Assembly (NCBI RefSeq): GCF_963674925.1
Contig: NZ_OY771647.1
Span: forward strand, 2,309,501 to 2,373,500
Direction of reading: 5' to 3'
From: an uncultured Draconibacterium sp.
GTDB taxonomy: Bacteria > Bacteroidota > Bacteroidia > Bacteroidales > Prolixibacteraceae
Length of the DNA: 64,000 nt
The position numbers and the translations under genes are program-made. Positions 48,052 through 57,896 of this stretch are shown piece by piece (position 1 is the stretch's first letter; the number at the start of each line of letters is the position of its first letter). The notes beneath the pieces are model-generated. The model was not told the origin of the DNA. It did not search any database and saw only the letters and a program-made list of their open reading frames with translations.

Positions 48052-50277
48052 ATGATAAGAGTTTATTGGATTTTGACTGCTCTTTTTTGTTTGCTGAATG
48101 GCTGGATTGAAGCCTCAGAACCATGTATTGCTTCAAACAGATCCAACGATGTAATTGCCATCAATACTGCTGGCACATCCCTGATTTATTCTGTCAATGA
48201 AGGGCGGCTGGTCTTTCAGTACTATGGGAAACGTTTGGGTGATTCCTCAGCTTTTAGATCAAGAAAATTTCCGACACTTTATACAACACGAGATTTCAGC
48301 TACGATGCATTTCCAGCTTTTGGCGGTGGCAACATCAATGAACCTGCCTTGAGCGTAATTTACGGGGATGGGAGTGTAACCACAGATTTAAAGTATCTGG
48401 GTTTTCAGCAAACCAATGTTTCGCAGAACATTGCCAAAACAATTATTCGGCTAAAAGACAATGTGAAAGACTTGAAAGTCGATTTGCACCTGGAGGTATT
48501 CAAAGCTGAAGATGTCATTACCCAGTGGGTTGAAATCACCAACGGTGAAAATACTCCAGTTACACTGAAAAACGTCTATTCGGCTTTTTTGAACATCAAG
48601 GCTATAGGCTACTATCTGACCCATTTTCACGGTGCCTGGGCTAACGAGATGACATTGACCGAAGAAAAACTGGAACCGGGGATTAAAGCCATCGAATCGA
48701 AAAAAGGGGTTCGGACTACACAAAGTGATAATTCAGCATTCATTCTTTCGATGGATCATCCCTCACTGGAAAACGAAGGGGAATGCATTGGCGGTGCTTT
48801 GGCCTGGTCCGGGAATTACAAAATGTCCTTTCAAGTTGATGAACAAGGGACTGTGAACATTCTTGGAGGGATTAACCCGTTTATGTCCGATTACAAGCTC
48901 GAAACCGGCAAAAGTTTTGAAACACCAAAGATGGTGTATTCATACAGTGCCGAAGGCCGGGGACAAGTTTCCAGAAACCTGCACGATTGGGCGAGAAATT
49001 ACAATCTGCATCATGGAACAACACCAAGGCCTATCGTTTTAAATAGTTGGGAAGGGGCTTATTTTTCATTTGATGAAAATGTCATTACTGAGATGATTGA
49101 CGGTGCAGCCAGCTTCGGTGTTGAAATGTTTGTACTCGATGACGGTTGGTTTGGGAATGAATATCCAAGAGATAACCCACGAGCTGGTTTGGGCGATTGG
49201 CAAACCAATCTTAAAAAGCTTCCGCGTGGGCTTGATTACCTGGTTGATTATGCCAATTCAAAAGGGGTAGGTTTTGGTTTGTGGATTGAACCTGAAATGG
49301 TTAACCCGGAAAGTGTTCTGGCGAAAAAGCACCCTGAATGGATTGTGCAAAGTCCGGGGCATGAGAAACTTACCCTGAGGAACCAGCTTTTGCTTGACCT
49401 TTCGAACCCAAAAGTTCAGCAGTTTGTATGGAATACGGTGGACAGTATTCTCACAGCTCATTCTGAAATTGCCTACTTAAAATGGGATGCCAATCGCCAT
49501 GTCGAAAATGTTGGATCAAGTTATTTACCGGCAGACAAACAAACCCACTTTTGGATTGAATACACCAGAGGTCTTTACTGGGTTTATGAAAAGATCAGGG
49601 CTAAATATCCGGATGTGATTTTGCAAGCCTGTTCTTCGGGAGGAGGTCGTCTGGACTTTGGTTCACTGAAATACCACGATGAGTTTTGGACTTCAGACGA
49701 TACCGATCCTTTAAAGAGACTTTATATCCAATACGGCACTAACCTGATTTATCCACCAGTGGCAACCGCAGCCCATGTTTCAACCAGCCCAAACCACCAG
49801 ACAGGAACGATGACTCCTTTAAAGTTTCGTTTTGATGTGGCCATGACGGGACGTTTAGGCATGGAACTTCAGCCCAAAGATTTAAAAGGACAGGATAGTC
49901 TTTTTGCAATGAATGCAATTAAGGAATACAAAAAGATCAGACCATTGATTGCAGCAGGTGACTTGTATCGTTTTAATTCACCATATGAAGATGACGGATG
50001 GATCTCGTTAATGTATGTTTCGAAAACTAAAGAATCTTCCGTCCTTTTTGCGTTTAGTACAAAGCTTCACAATCGGGGACAATTCTTAAATGTCAAACTG
50101 AGAGGGCTGGACCCTTCAAAAACATATTTAATAAAAGAAATTAATGCTATTGATGAACGTGTGTTTTGGGGAGATCAAATGACTTTTACCGGAGATTACC
50201 TGATAAATGTGGGTGTTGATCTAAACCTGACCAAACCCTGCGAAAGCGCAGTTTTTGAAATCACTGAAGTTATGTAG
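48052..50277 (+). CDS. GH36 alpha-galactosidase-like enzyme
   Basis: This 741-residue protein has a signal peptide (about 1-22). An N-terminal beta-super-sandwich (about 30-330) precedes the barrel: LNSWEGAYFSFDE, MFVLDDGWFG and GLWIEPEMVNPES. The nucleophile is D479 in LKWDANR and the acid/base D549 in WTSDDTD; CSSGGGRLDFG lies between them. These are the standard GH36 motifs and the length matches the family (about 720-750). It should remove terminal alpha-linked galactose (or alpha-GalNAc in some members). It sits 22 bp after the GH2 gene and 24 bp before GH31, so they form one operon. Confidence 0.92.
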   Translation: MIRVYWILTALFCLLNGWIEASEPCIASNRSNDVIAINTAGTSLIYSVNEGRLVFQYYGKRLGDSSAFRSRKFPTLYTTRDFSYDAFPAFGGGNINEPALSVIYGDGSVTTDLKYLGFQQTNVSQNIAKTIIRLKDNVKDLKVDLHLEVFKAEDVITQWVEITNGENTPVTLKNVYSAFLNIKAIGYYLTHFHGAWANEMTLTEEKLEPGIKAIESKKGVRTTQSDNSAFILSMDHPSLENEGECIGGALAWSGNYKMSFQVDEQGTVNILGGINPFMSDYKLETGKSFETPKMVYSYSAEGRGQVSRNLHDWARNYNLHHGTTPRPIVLNSWEGAYFSFDENVITEMIDGAASFGVEMFVLDDGWFGNEYPRDNPRAGLGDWQTNLKKLPRGLDYLVDYANSKGVGFGLWIEPEMVNPESVLAKKHPEWIVQSPGHEKLTLRNQLLLDLSNPKVQQFVWNTVDSILTAHSEIAYLKWDANRHVENVGSSYLPADKQTHFWIEYTRGLYWVYEKIRAKYPDVILQACSSGGGRLDFGSLKYHDEFWTSDDTDPLKRLYIQYGTNLIYPPVATAAHVSTSPNHQTGTMTPLKFRFDVAMTGRLGMELQPKDLKGQDSLFAMNAIKEYKKIRPLIAAGDLYRFNSPYEDDGWISLMYVSKTKESSVLFAFSTKLHNRGQFLNVKLRGLDPSKTYLIKEINAIDERVFWGDQMTFTGDYLINVGVDLNLTKPCESAVFEITEVM

Positions 50278-50300
50278 CAAATAAATTAATCTAACAAATT

Positions 50301-52238
50301 ATGAAATTAATAAATACCATTTTATTCCTTGTTTTTTGCCTTTTTGCAAATGCGCAAAATTTGGTTTCAAAAGATGGAGACAAACATATTAGAATAAAGA
50401 ATTCATCTTATGAATTGGTGGTGAACAAAAATCCTATTGGAATTGAATTACTAAAAGGAAACCTCGTAATCTCTTCACTTTCGGGTTCGAACGGTTTTTC
50501 CTATTCCAACGAAAATGGAGCAAATCATCTTGTTGCAATTAATGATTGGCAAAAGCAGGGGAAAACCTTGTTTTTAAAAGCTGAATCTGATCAAACGGAG
50601 ATGCTTTCGGAAATCGTTATTGTCATGAAGAATGATAAGGTTGAAGTTTCATGGACGCTACCAGAGATGGAAAATGTAGAGTCGATGAAATTAGCTTTCG
50701 ATCTTATTGATGGAAACCACTGGTATGGAGGACACGTGAACGGCGGTCACAACTGGCCACTTGAGACCGCTCAGGTAAGCTTTGAACCATTTCTGGCACA
50801 CTCGAATCAGGGAACCCCGTTTTGGTTGACTTCCGCGGGTGTTGGTTATTTTATGCCATGCTATCACCCAATGGGTTTTACCATCAACAATGAGGATAAC
50901 GGACGATTTGAAGTTTCGGTAAAGGAAACCCGCAAGGTTTCAATGGAGCTTTTGATTGAAGAAAATGCCCCGAAAGTATATCGCAGCTTTGCAAAGGAAA
51001 TCGGACTTCCAAAAGTTGTTCCTCCCAAAGGCTTTTTCGATAAGCCAACTTTCAATACCTGGATTGAGTACATGAAAGATCTGGATCAGCAGAAAATTAT
51101 GGATTATGCACACGACATTCGCGAAAATGACTTTCCATGTGACGTATTGATGATTGATGCAGGCTGGTCTCCTATTCACGGGGAATATGAGTTTATTGAA
51201 GAGCGTTTTCCTGATCCTAAAGCGATGATCGATGAGCTGCATGAAATGGGTTTCAAGGTAATGCTTTGGATTTCTCCATACGTGAGGGAAGGTTCAAAAG
51301 ACTTTGAATTTTTGGTATCAAACGACTACCTGATTCGGGATGAAACCGGAACCAAACCCGGGCATATCAAATGGTGGGGTGGAAATGATTATGAACTGGA
51401 CATGAGCAACCCGGAAGCATTCGACTGGTTTTTGGAAAAACTTCGCAAGCTTCAGCAGAAATATGGTGTGGACGGATTTAAGCAAGATGGAGGTGATGCA
51501 AAATACATTCCTGAGAACTATCAAACTTTTGCAGACGTGAGTTCAAATGGATCGACTGATTATTGGGCGAAGTTAGGCGATTATTTCGAGTACAATGAGT
51601 ATCGTGTTAGCTGGATGGCTCAATCATCGGGACTTGTACAACGCTTGCGGGACAAACACAACAACTGGACTCGTGAGAGCGGCTTGGGCTCATTAATTCC
51701 TGACGGTTTGACGAACTCGTTGATTGGCTACCCTTATTTTTGTCCGGATATGATTGGTGGTGGAGATGCCAAAGATTTTCGCGATCCGAACTACAAGGGA
51801 ATGGGGACTGAGCTTTTTATTCGTTGGACCGAGGCAAGCGCCTTAATGCCCATGATGCAGTTCTCTTACTCGCCATGGCATTTGGAAAAGAAAACAGTTG
51901 GTATCTGTCGGAAATATGCTAAGTTGCATGAAGACTTGGGTGATTATATTTACGAATTTGCATTGCAAGCTGCAACAACAGGCGATCCAATTGCCCGGCC
52001 TCTTTTCTATGATAATCCGGAGGATGAAGAAGCTTATCTGATTAGTGATGAGTTTATTTTGGGCGATCGGATTTTGGTTGCTCCGGTTTTGGAAGAAGGT
52101 GCTATCGATCGAAATATATACCTCCCAAAAGGATTATGGAAAGACTACTGGTCGGATAAGACTTATCAAGGTGGTAGAACCTTGGAAGACTATCCGGCAC
52201 CAATCGATGTATTGCCTTTGTTCATAAAACTGAACTAG
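50301..52238 (+). CDS. GH31 alpha-glycosidase (alpha-xylosidase/alpha-glucosidase type)
   Basis: This 645-residue protein has a signal peptide (about 1-19, ending ANA). An N-terminal beta-sandwich is followed by a TIM barrel with CDVLMIDAGWSPIHGEYEF, VMLWISPYVREGS and the nucleophile D396 in GVDGFKQDGGD. The proximal C-terminal domain (ILGDRILVAPVLEEGAIDR) is typical of GH31. The family splits alpha-linked xylose, glucose or galactose, or acts as a lyase or sulfoquinovosidase. The residues needed to choose are not obvious. It is somewhat short for the family. Confidence 0.88.
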   Translation: MKLINTILFLVFCLFANAQNLVSKDGDKHIRIKNSSYELVVNKNPIGIELLKGNLVISSLSGSNGFSYSNENGANHLVAINDWQKQGKTLFLKAESDQTEMLSEIVIVMKNDKVEVSWTLPEMENVESMKLAFDLIDGNHWYGGHVNGGHNWPLETAQVSFEPFLAHSNQGTPFWLTSAGVGYFMPCYHPMGFTINNEDNGRFEVSVKETRKVSMELLIEENAPKVYRSFAKEIGLPKVVPPKGFFDKPTFNTWIEYMKDLDQQKIMDYAHDIRENDFPCDVLMIDAGWSPIHGEYEFIEERFPDPKAMIDELHEMGFKVMLWISPYVREGSKDFEFLVSNDYLIRDETGTKPGHIKWWGGNDYELDMSNPEAFDWFLEKLRKLQQKYGVDGFKQDGGDAKYIPENYQTFADVSSNGSTDYWAKLGDYFEYNEYRVSWMAQSSGLVQRLRDKHNNWTRESGLGSLIPDGLTNSLIGYPYFCPDMIGGGDAKDFRDPNYKGMGTELFIRWTEASALMPMMQFSYSPWHLEKKTVGICRKYAKLHEDLGDYIYEFALQAATTGDPIARPLFYDNPEDEEAYLISDEFILGDRILVAPVLEEGAIDRNIYLPKGLWKDYWSDKTYQGGRTLEDYPAPIDVLPLFIKLN

Positions 52239-52318
52239 AAATTGATTTAGGTTGATTTGCAGAATCATTGTATTTTGCCCTGGAAATACGGAATAAATCA
52301 ACATTAAAAACCAAAAAG

Positions 52319-54985
52319 ATGGTAAGATTGACAGGAAAATTATCTCTACTAAACTTATTTCTGGCGTGCTTTGGAGCGATCTTGTTTTCAGCATATCCGC
52401 TTTCAGCAAAAGAAATTCAGATTTTTGCTGATGAAAACGAAGCTCATATTCAGTTTGCTGTATCAGAAATTAGCAAGGTGCTGCAAAAAAATGAATTTCT
52501 TGTTGAGCATAACCCGCTACAGTTATGGGATGAAACAGTTACGGAATCAGTCCAAATTGTAATGGGACTTTCGAGTGAAGAGAAAATCAAAAATTATCTT
52601 GTCAACAAAAATTGCAGCCCTGATTCATTGCAAGATGAAGGTTTTATGATCCGGGTTTCCAACGAAAAGAATTTACAAATCGTTGTTGTTGCAAAGGATT
52701 ATGCAGGCTTAATGTACGGTGGTTTTGAGCTGGCTGAAATCATTAGCGGCGGTGGTATGGAAAGCGTGAAAGATCAGTTTCAAAATCCATACAAGGCCAT
52801 GCGGGGAGTTAAATTTAACATTCCGCTGGATGTTCGAACGCCTAGTTATACCGATGTTTCCGATGCAGCCCAGCATAACATCACCGAGATGTGGAACTTC
52901 GACTTCTGGAAGGAATACATTGACAGCCTTGCTAAATTTCGGTACAACTATATCTCCCTTTGGAGTTTGCATCCGTTTCCATCCGTGATAAAAGTTTCTG
53001 ATTACCCGGATATAGCGTTGGATGATGTGCATCGTTCGACCGTGGATTGGAAAGAGAATTACAACCTGAATGGAATTGGATTTGATTCGCCTGAAATTGT
53101 AAATAATTACGAAGTGCTAAAAAGAATGACCATTGATGAGAAAATCGACTTTTGGCAGCGGGTAATGAGATATGGGAAAGAGCGAAATGTTGATTTTTAC
53201 CTGGTTACCTGGAATATTTTTACGAACGGAACCTTTGGGAAATATGGAATAACGGACGAATTGGAAAATCCGGTTACAAAAGACTATTTCCGAAAAAGTG
53301 TGAAGCAATTGTTTCTGTCTTATCCTGATTTGGCGGGAGTTGGATTAACAACCGGTGAAAACATGTACCGCTACTCAACCAAACAAAAAGAAGACTGGGC
53401 TTTTGATACCTATGGGCAGGCAGTTTTGGATGTCGTGAAGGAACAGCCGGATCGAAAAATTACCTTTATCCATCGTCAGCACCAAACTGGAGCATTGGAT
53501 ATTGCCGATAAATTTGCTCCGTTGATTAATCATCCAAACATTAATTTCATCTTTAGCTATAAGTACGCGAAGGCGCATGTTTACAGTTCTACAAAGCAGG
53601 TTTACCATCAGGATTTTGTTGAGGAAATTAGCCGAGATAAGAACCTAAAAACTATCTGGACCTTGCGAAATGATGACGTTTTCCATTTTCGATGGGGAGC
53701 GCCCGATTTCGTGCGGGAATTCATCAAAAATATTCCTTATGATGTTTCTAAAGGATACTACTATGGATCAGATCAGTACATTTGGGGAAGGGAGTTTTTG
53801 AGTAAAACGCCAGAAAGGCCGAGACAAACAGAGATTGCCAAGCACTGGTATCATTGGATGTTGTGGGGAAGGTTGGGGTACAACCCCGAAATGAAAAACG
53901 AACAGATTTTGGATATCTTGCAATCGCATTTCCCGGAAACGGATGCTTCAATACTTTTTAATGCCTGGCAAAATGCCTCCATGATTTACCCGTTAACAAC
54001 CGGTTTCCATTGGGGATCGCTGGACTTTCAGTGGTACATCGAATCCGGCCATTCCCGTCCAGCCCCAGCAGAAACACCGTCGGGTTATCACGATATAAAT
54101 CGGTTTATCTCACTGCCCCCACACAAGGGGACGAATTATATGTCCATTCCCGAGTATGTTGATTTTGTTGAAAATAAGAAATCAAGTACACGAATAACAC
54201 CAGTCGAACTTGCCGGAGAAATTAACGAATATGCAGATAAAGCCTTAAGCGGTGTCGAAACTTTTAAGGGAGAAATTGGAAAGGAGCTGAGACAAACACT
54301 TGAAGACATTCAGTCAATATCATATTTAGGAAAATACTATGCCTATAAAATTTTAGCTGCTACCAATCTGGCACTTTTCCGAGCAACTCTGGACGTTGAC
54401 TATCGTGAAAAGATGTTGCAGGCTTTGAACCAATCAGCAGGTTACTGGAGATATTATGCTTCGTTATCACTATCCAATTATCAAAATCCGCTTTGGACAA
54501 ACCGGGTTGGCTATGTCGACTGGCGCAAAACGTATGATTACGTTCTTTATGATATTACAGCAAATGGTGGAAAACCTGAAATCGCATCCATGAATACAAC
54601 AAAAGGAGGGACTATCTTGGAAGCAGAAAAATCTGATTTTCATTACTCCACGGTTAGCAATGTCGTTTCTGGGTTCACGGGTTCCGGATATCTGGATTAT
54701 CGGTCTGGGGATGCGAAGCAAGACATTGAATGGACCGTTGATGCTCCTTCTGAAGGAATGTACGCGTTGGAATTCAGGTATAGTCTAAAACGACAGGAAG
54801 ATTTTGTTTGTCCGGTAGTGATTAATGGGAAGGAAGTAGGAGAAATTACGTTTTGGATGACCGGCTCAACTGGGTGCTGGTGTTGGGATCGAATTTCCGT
54901 TCGTCTCCCCAATGGAAAAAATACAATCAAGATTTCGCCAGAGGGCTTTGTGATGCTGGATCACCTCAATGTTTTGAAAGAATAA
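52319..54985 (+). CDS. GH67-like putative alpha-glucuronidase with C-terminal carbohydrate-binding domain
   Basis: The start is set at ATG 52319, which begins the signal peptide (VRLTGKLSLLNLFLACFG); the frame also opens at TTG 52268. It is 888 residues long. The N-terminal alpha/beta domain (about 35-165; EIQIFADENEAHIQFAVSE, VVVAKDYAGLMYGGFELAEI) resembles that of GH67, GH20 and GH84. A barrel follows (about 175-600; FNIPLDVRTPSYTD, NYISLWSLHPFPS, FYLVTWNIFTNG, GVGLTTGENM, KTIWTLRNDDVFHFRWG), then a helical region. The end is a CBM6/35-like sandwich (about 765-888; GGTILEAEKSDFHYS, DHLNVLKE). The catalytic residues cannot be named with confidence. Removing uronic-acid side chains fits the neighbouring beta-glucuronidase and xylanase, but is inference. 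Confidence 0.6.
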   Translation: MVRLTGKLSLLNLFLACFGAILFSAYPLSAKEIQIFADENEAHIQFAVSEISKVLQKNEFLVEHNPLQLWDETVTESVQIVMGLSSEEKIKNYLVNKNCSPDSLQDEGFMIRVSNEKNLQIVVVAKDYAGLMYGGFELAEIISGGGMESVKDQFQNPYKAMRGVKFNIPLDVRTPSYTDVSDAAQHNITEMWNFDFWKEYIDSLAKFRYNYISLWSLHPFPSVIKVSDYPDIALDDVHRSTVDWKENYNLNGIGFDSPEIVNNYEVLKRMTIDEKIDFWQRVMRYGKERNVDFYLVTWNIFTNGTFGKYGITDELENPVTKDYFRKSVKQLFLSYPDLAGVGLTTGENMYRYSTKQKEDWAFDTYGQAVLDVVKEQPDRKITFIHRQHQTGALDIADKFAPLINHPNINFIFSYKYAKAHVYSSTKQVYHQDFVEEISRDKNLKTIWTLRNDDVFHFRWGAPDFVREFIKNIPYDVSKGYYYGSDQYIWGREFLSKTPERPRQTEIAKHWYHWMLWGRLGYNPEMKNEQILDILQSHFPETDASILFNAWQNASMIYPLTTGFHWGSLDFQWYIESGHSRPAPAETPSGYHDINRFISLPPHKGTNYMSIPEYVDFVENKKSSTRITPVELAGEINEYADKALSGVETFKGEIGKELRQTLEDIQSISYLGKYYAYKILAATNLALFRATLDVDYREKMLQALNQSAGYWRYYASLSLSNYQNPLWTNRVGYVDWRKTYDYVLYDITANGGKPEIASMNTTKGGTILEAEKSDFHYSTVSNVVSGFTGSGYLDYRSGDAKQDIEWTVDAPSEGMYALEFRYSLKRQEDFVCPVVINGKEVGEITFWMTGSTGCWCWDRISVRLPNGKNTIKISPEGFVMLDHLNVLKE

Positions 54986-55019
54986 TCGGTTTTAATAATC
55001 GCTAATACATCATTGTTTT

Positions 55020-56328
55020 ATGAATAAATTACTGTTGAATATTTTACTAAGTGTCTGGGTCATCTCATGTACTTCTACAAAGGGAAAGACGAACCTGGGC
55101 AGTTGGAAAGAGTTAAAAAATGAAGCAACCAGAATTGGAAAAGCCGAATGGCAACCAATGCTTGCCTACGTTGCAGATTTGCATGAAAAAAGCACTCATC
55201 CTGCTAAGTGCCATTCAAATACGAATGGGAAGAAATTGGTCCCGGTTATGTGTATGGCCCAGCTTTTGGCCATTGGGATTTAATTCATCAGGTAATTGAT
55301 GTGATGCCGGCTTTCCCGCAACATGCCTATCATCAGTTATTAAATAACATTGAGAATCAAGAACCAAGCGGCTTGATTCCAGGATCAATCTGGATGCCAA
55401 GTCCAAATAAACCGGAAAGGGGCGACTCTGCAAGATGGAGTAAAGACAAGCAGGGACATCCACCGTTTTGGGTATTTGCAGTCGATGATTACCTTAAAAT
55501 AACAGGAGATTCAGAAATAATTAATCAGTTTACAACCCACTAGTTCGCCAGATCGGCTGGTTTGAAAATGCCAGAAAAGCAGAGGGCGAAGGCTTTTTTT
55601 ACAATGATATTTTAATCAAACGCTGGGAAAGTGGAATTGATGAAGGAATTCGCTTTGACGAAACAAGCTATGGCAGTTGGGCCTGTATTGATGCAACTAG
55701 CCACGTTTATTTGATGTACAAAACAGCTATTGAATGGTCAAAAGCGCTGGGACTTGATTCCAGTCTGTTTGAAAAACGTGAAAGTCAGCTAAAGTCATTT
55801 ATCCAGAATGATCTGTATGATGATGAGTCGGGTTTGTTTTTCGATAGTTGGGCAATAAAGGATACTACTTTTCGCACGCTGGCTTTTGAAACGCTTTTTC
55901 CGCTTATCGTTGGGGTGGCAACTAAAGACCAGGCAAATTGACTGGTTGATGAGTATGTTTTGGATACGACATGTTTCAACACTCCACATCCGGTTTCAAC
56001 AGTAGGCAGGCGTGATCCCAAATTTGAACTGCGCATGTGGCGCGGTCCTTCGTGGAACAGTATGACCTATTGGGTTGCACGGGCTTGTGTGGATTACGGA
56101 CGTGTAGATGCGGCAAAAATACTGCTCGAAAAAGCGCTGGATCAGAGTGCAAAACAATTTGATTTGACCGGTACCATCTGGGAATTTTACCATCCGCTTG
56201 GCGGAAATCCGATGGATGTGGAACGAAAGCCTCATTCGAAATATAATACGCCGTGTAAAGATTACCTGGGACATAATCCATTAATTGCAATGGCACGATT
56301 GTATGAAAAGATAAGTCGCAAAGATTGA
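55020..56328 (+). pseudogene. GH63/GH37-like (alpha/alpha)6-barrel hydrolase, decayed
   Basis: A lipoprotein-like start (LLSVWVISC) leads into a protein that is readable in three consecutive frames. Frame 1 runs from 55020 to about 55207. A second continues as PFKYEWEEIGPGYVYGPAFG from about 55208 and stops at TAG 55541. A third continues LVRQIGWFENARKAEGEGFF from about 55540, is cut by TGA at about 55938, and then resumes in the same frame (LVDEYVLDTTCFNTPHP) to 56328. The signs of family are ETSYGSWACIDATSH, RMWRGPSWNSMTYWVARA and KDYLGHNPLIAMARLYE, as in GH63/mannosylglycerate-hydrolase-type enzymes. Two frameshifts and one nonsense codon make real loss more likely than sequencing error. 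Confidence 0.8.
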
Positions 56329-56361
56329 CTATTTTTAGGAGCTTAACTAAAACCAACTAAA

Positions 56362-57339
56362 ATGAGAAACTTTATTTTATCCATCTGCTTGTTGTTTTTG
56401 CTTATTTCTTTAAAAACCACACAAGCAGGCAATTACGAATTTTCTATTAAAGGAAATAAAACATACTTGAATAATCAGGAAATCCTTGTGGTGGGACTTC
56501 GATGTTCAAACGCCTTGTTTACGAATCAAACTACAGATGATCTGATTAATAATTTGGATGTATATAAATCCTATGGCATAAATACAGTCAGTGTTTTTGT
56601 GATGGGTTCCCGTTTTGGAAACATCAAAGGATACAACGAGGACAGTAGTTTGAATATGACCTACATGAATCGTTTGGCAAAGATCATAAAAGCTGCTGAT
56701 GAAAAGGGAATGATCATTTTAGTTGGATGCTTGTATTGGGGCGGTTCCAATGCAAAGTGGGAATCATGGACACAAAAGGAAGCGAATCGAGCGGTTGCAA
56801 ACACCATTTCCTGGCTAAAAGAAAATGATTTCAGGAATGTATTTGTTGATGTTGACAACGAAGGTATGGCAATGCGTGGAGCAGGTTTTGACTCCGCCGA
56901 ACTGGTTCGGGCCGCCAAAGCGGTTGATCCGTCCATTTGCGTCGCGACTAATTTTAAAGGACTTCCGCCAACGGAAGCAGATTTAGGAGTTCATTTTAGT
57001 TTTGTGGATGAAACGAAACCATATATTCAGTCGGAAGGAACGCCTTCAAACGCTCCTGGAGGTTACTGGGGCAAATACAGCCGGGAAGAAAATTACGAAA
57101 ACTACATTAATATTGGTTTGTATAATGACTCAATGAAAGTCAATCAGATCGAAGAAACAAAGAAGCATTTTCAAAATGGCTGGGGATATATGTTAGCGTC
57201 TACCTGGTTACAATGCGTTCCTCCGTATGGGCCAAATGCTGATCTGGGAGGAGAAGGCGCAAGTGATAATCCGGGAGTACGCTGGTGGATGGAAGAAATT
57301 AAAAAGCTAAGGGGATCGTATATCGCTCCTAAATTGTAA
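56362..57339 (+). CDS. GH5-like clan GH-A glycosidase
   Basis: This 325-residue secreted protein (signal about 1-22) is a compact TIM barrel: LNNQEILVVGLRCSNALF, YKSYGINTVSVFVMGSRFG, MIILVGCLYWGG, then VFVDVDNEGMAM with E167 as acid/base and PYIQSEGTPSN with E225 as probable nucleophile. The last barrel strand is GWGYMLASTWLQCVPPYG. The acid/base motif is N-E-G rather than the usual N-E-P, as in the GH30-like trio. The spacing of 58 residues between the two Glu residues is short for GH5, so a divergent GH5 or a separate GH-A family are both possible. It is the last intact enzyme of the locus. Confidence 0.65.
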   Translation: MRNFILSICLLFLLISLKTTQAGNYEFSIKGNKTYLNNQEILVVGLRCSNALFTNQTTDDLINNLDVYKSYGINTVSVFVMGSRFGNIKGYNEDSSLNMTYMNRLAKIIKAADEKGMIILVGCLYWGGSNAKWESWTQKEANRAVANTISWLKENDFRNVFVDVDNEGMAMRGAGFDSAELVRAAKAVDPSICVATNFKGLPPTEADLGVHFSFVDETKPYIQSEGTPSNAPGGYWGKYSREENYENYINIGLYNDSMKVNQIEETKKHFQNGWGYMLASTWLQCVPPYGPNADLGGEGASDNPGVRWWMEEIKKLRGSYIAPKL

Positions 57340-57371
57340 GAGCAATAAATCTTTACTATAAGAAAATATTC

Positions 57372-57655
57372 ATGATACAGTTGAAGCAGATTTTAGCAGC
57401 GCTGGTTGTTTTTTGTGCGCTTGTCACAAATGCTCAGGAAACCTGGAGCGAGATTCCGAAAATTGAAATATACCAATGTTTTGAGTTAAGTATGCAAGAG
57501 GAAAAGGAGTATAAAGATCCTTTTCGCGATGTAGAATTAATGGTGGAATTGACCAGTCCCGAAGGACGGAAGCTTACTCACTACGGTTTTTATGATGGAA
57601 ATGAAACCTGGAAAGTTGGATTCAGCCCGGATGAGCGAGGATAGTGGAATTACCG
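57372..57655 (+). pseudogene. DUF5060-domain fragment (start of a DUF4038/GH140-type glycosidase)
   Basis: A signal peptide (QILAALVVFCALVTNAQ) is followed by ETWSEIPKIEIYQCFELSM and TSPEGRKLTHYGFYDGNETW, the DUF5060 beta-sandwich that precedes the barrel of GH140-like and related enzymes. A TAG at 57642 interrupts it, and the readable similarity ends at W-N-Y-R just beyond. The large catalytic part is missing and the frame continues into unrelated ATPase sequence. Confidence 0.65.
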
Positions 57656-57896
57656 CTTTGATGATCTTGGGATTGAGCAGGTCCAAAAACATTTTGATAA
57701 TGAATGCGATGTGATGGGTGAGATTCTGCTCAGCGGGTATGATTTGTTTATCTCGGAAAAAATGATGACACATATTACCACAAATCTGTCTGCATCCGAA
57801 ATTGAGCAGCGCTATGGTAATCGTGTTCGTAGCCGAATGCTGGCCATGTTTAACCTCCTGGATTATAATAAGAATGTCTTGGATAAAAGAAGCTAA
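57656..57896 (+). pseudogene. C-terminal fragment of a DnaC/IstB-like AAA+ ATPase
   Basis: In frame with the preceding fragment, the peptide FDDLGIEQVQKHFDNECDVM, then HITTNLSASEIEQRYGNRVR and SRMLAMFNLLDYNKNVLDKR, has the Walker-B-like DDLG, the sensor-1 TTN and the R-Y-G-x-R-V-x-S-R box. These are features of helicase-loader-type ATPases of phages and mobile elements. The N-terminal half with Walker A is absent. The junction lies within about 10 bp of 57655, and a deletion or illegitimate recombination event explains it best. Confidence 0.7.
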
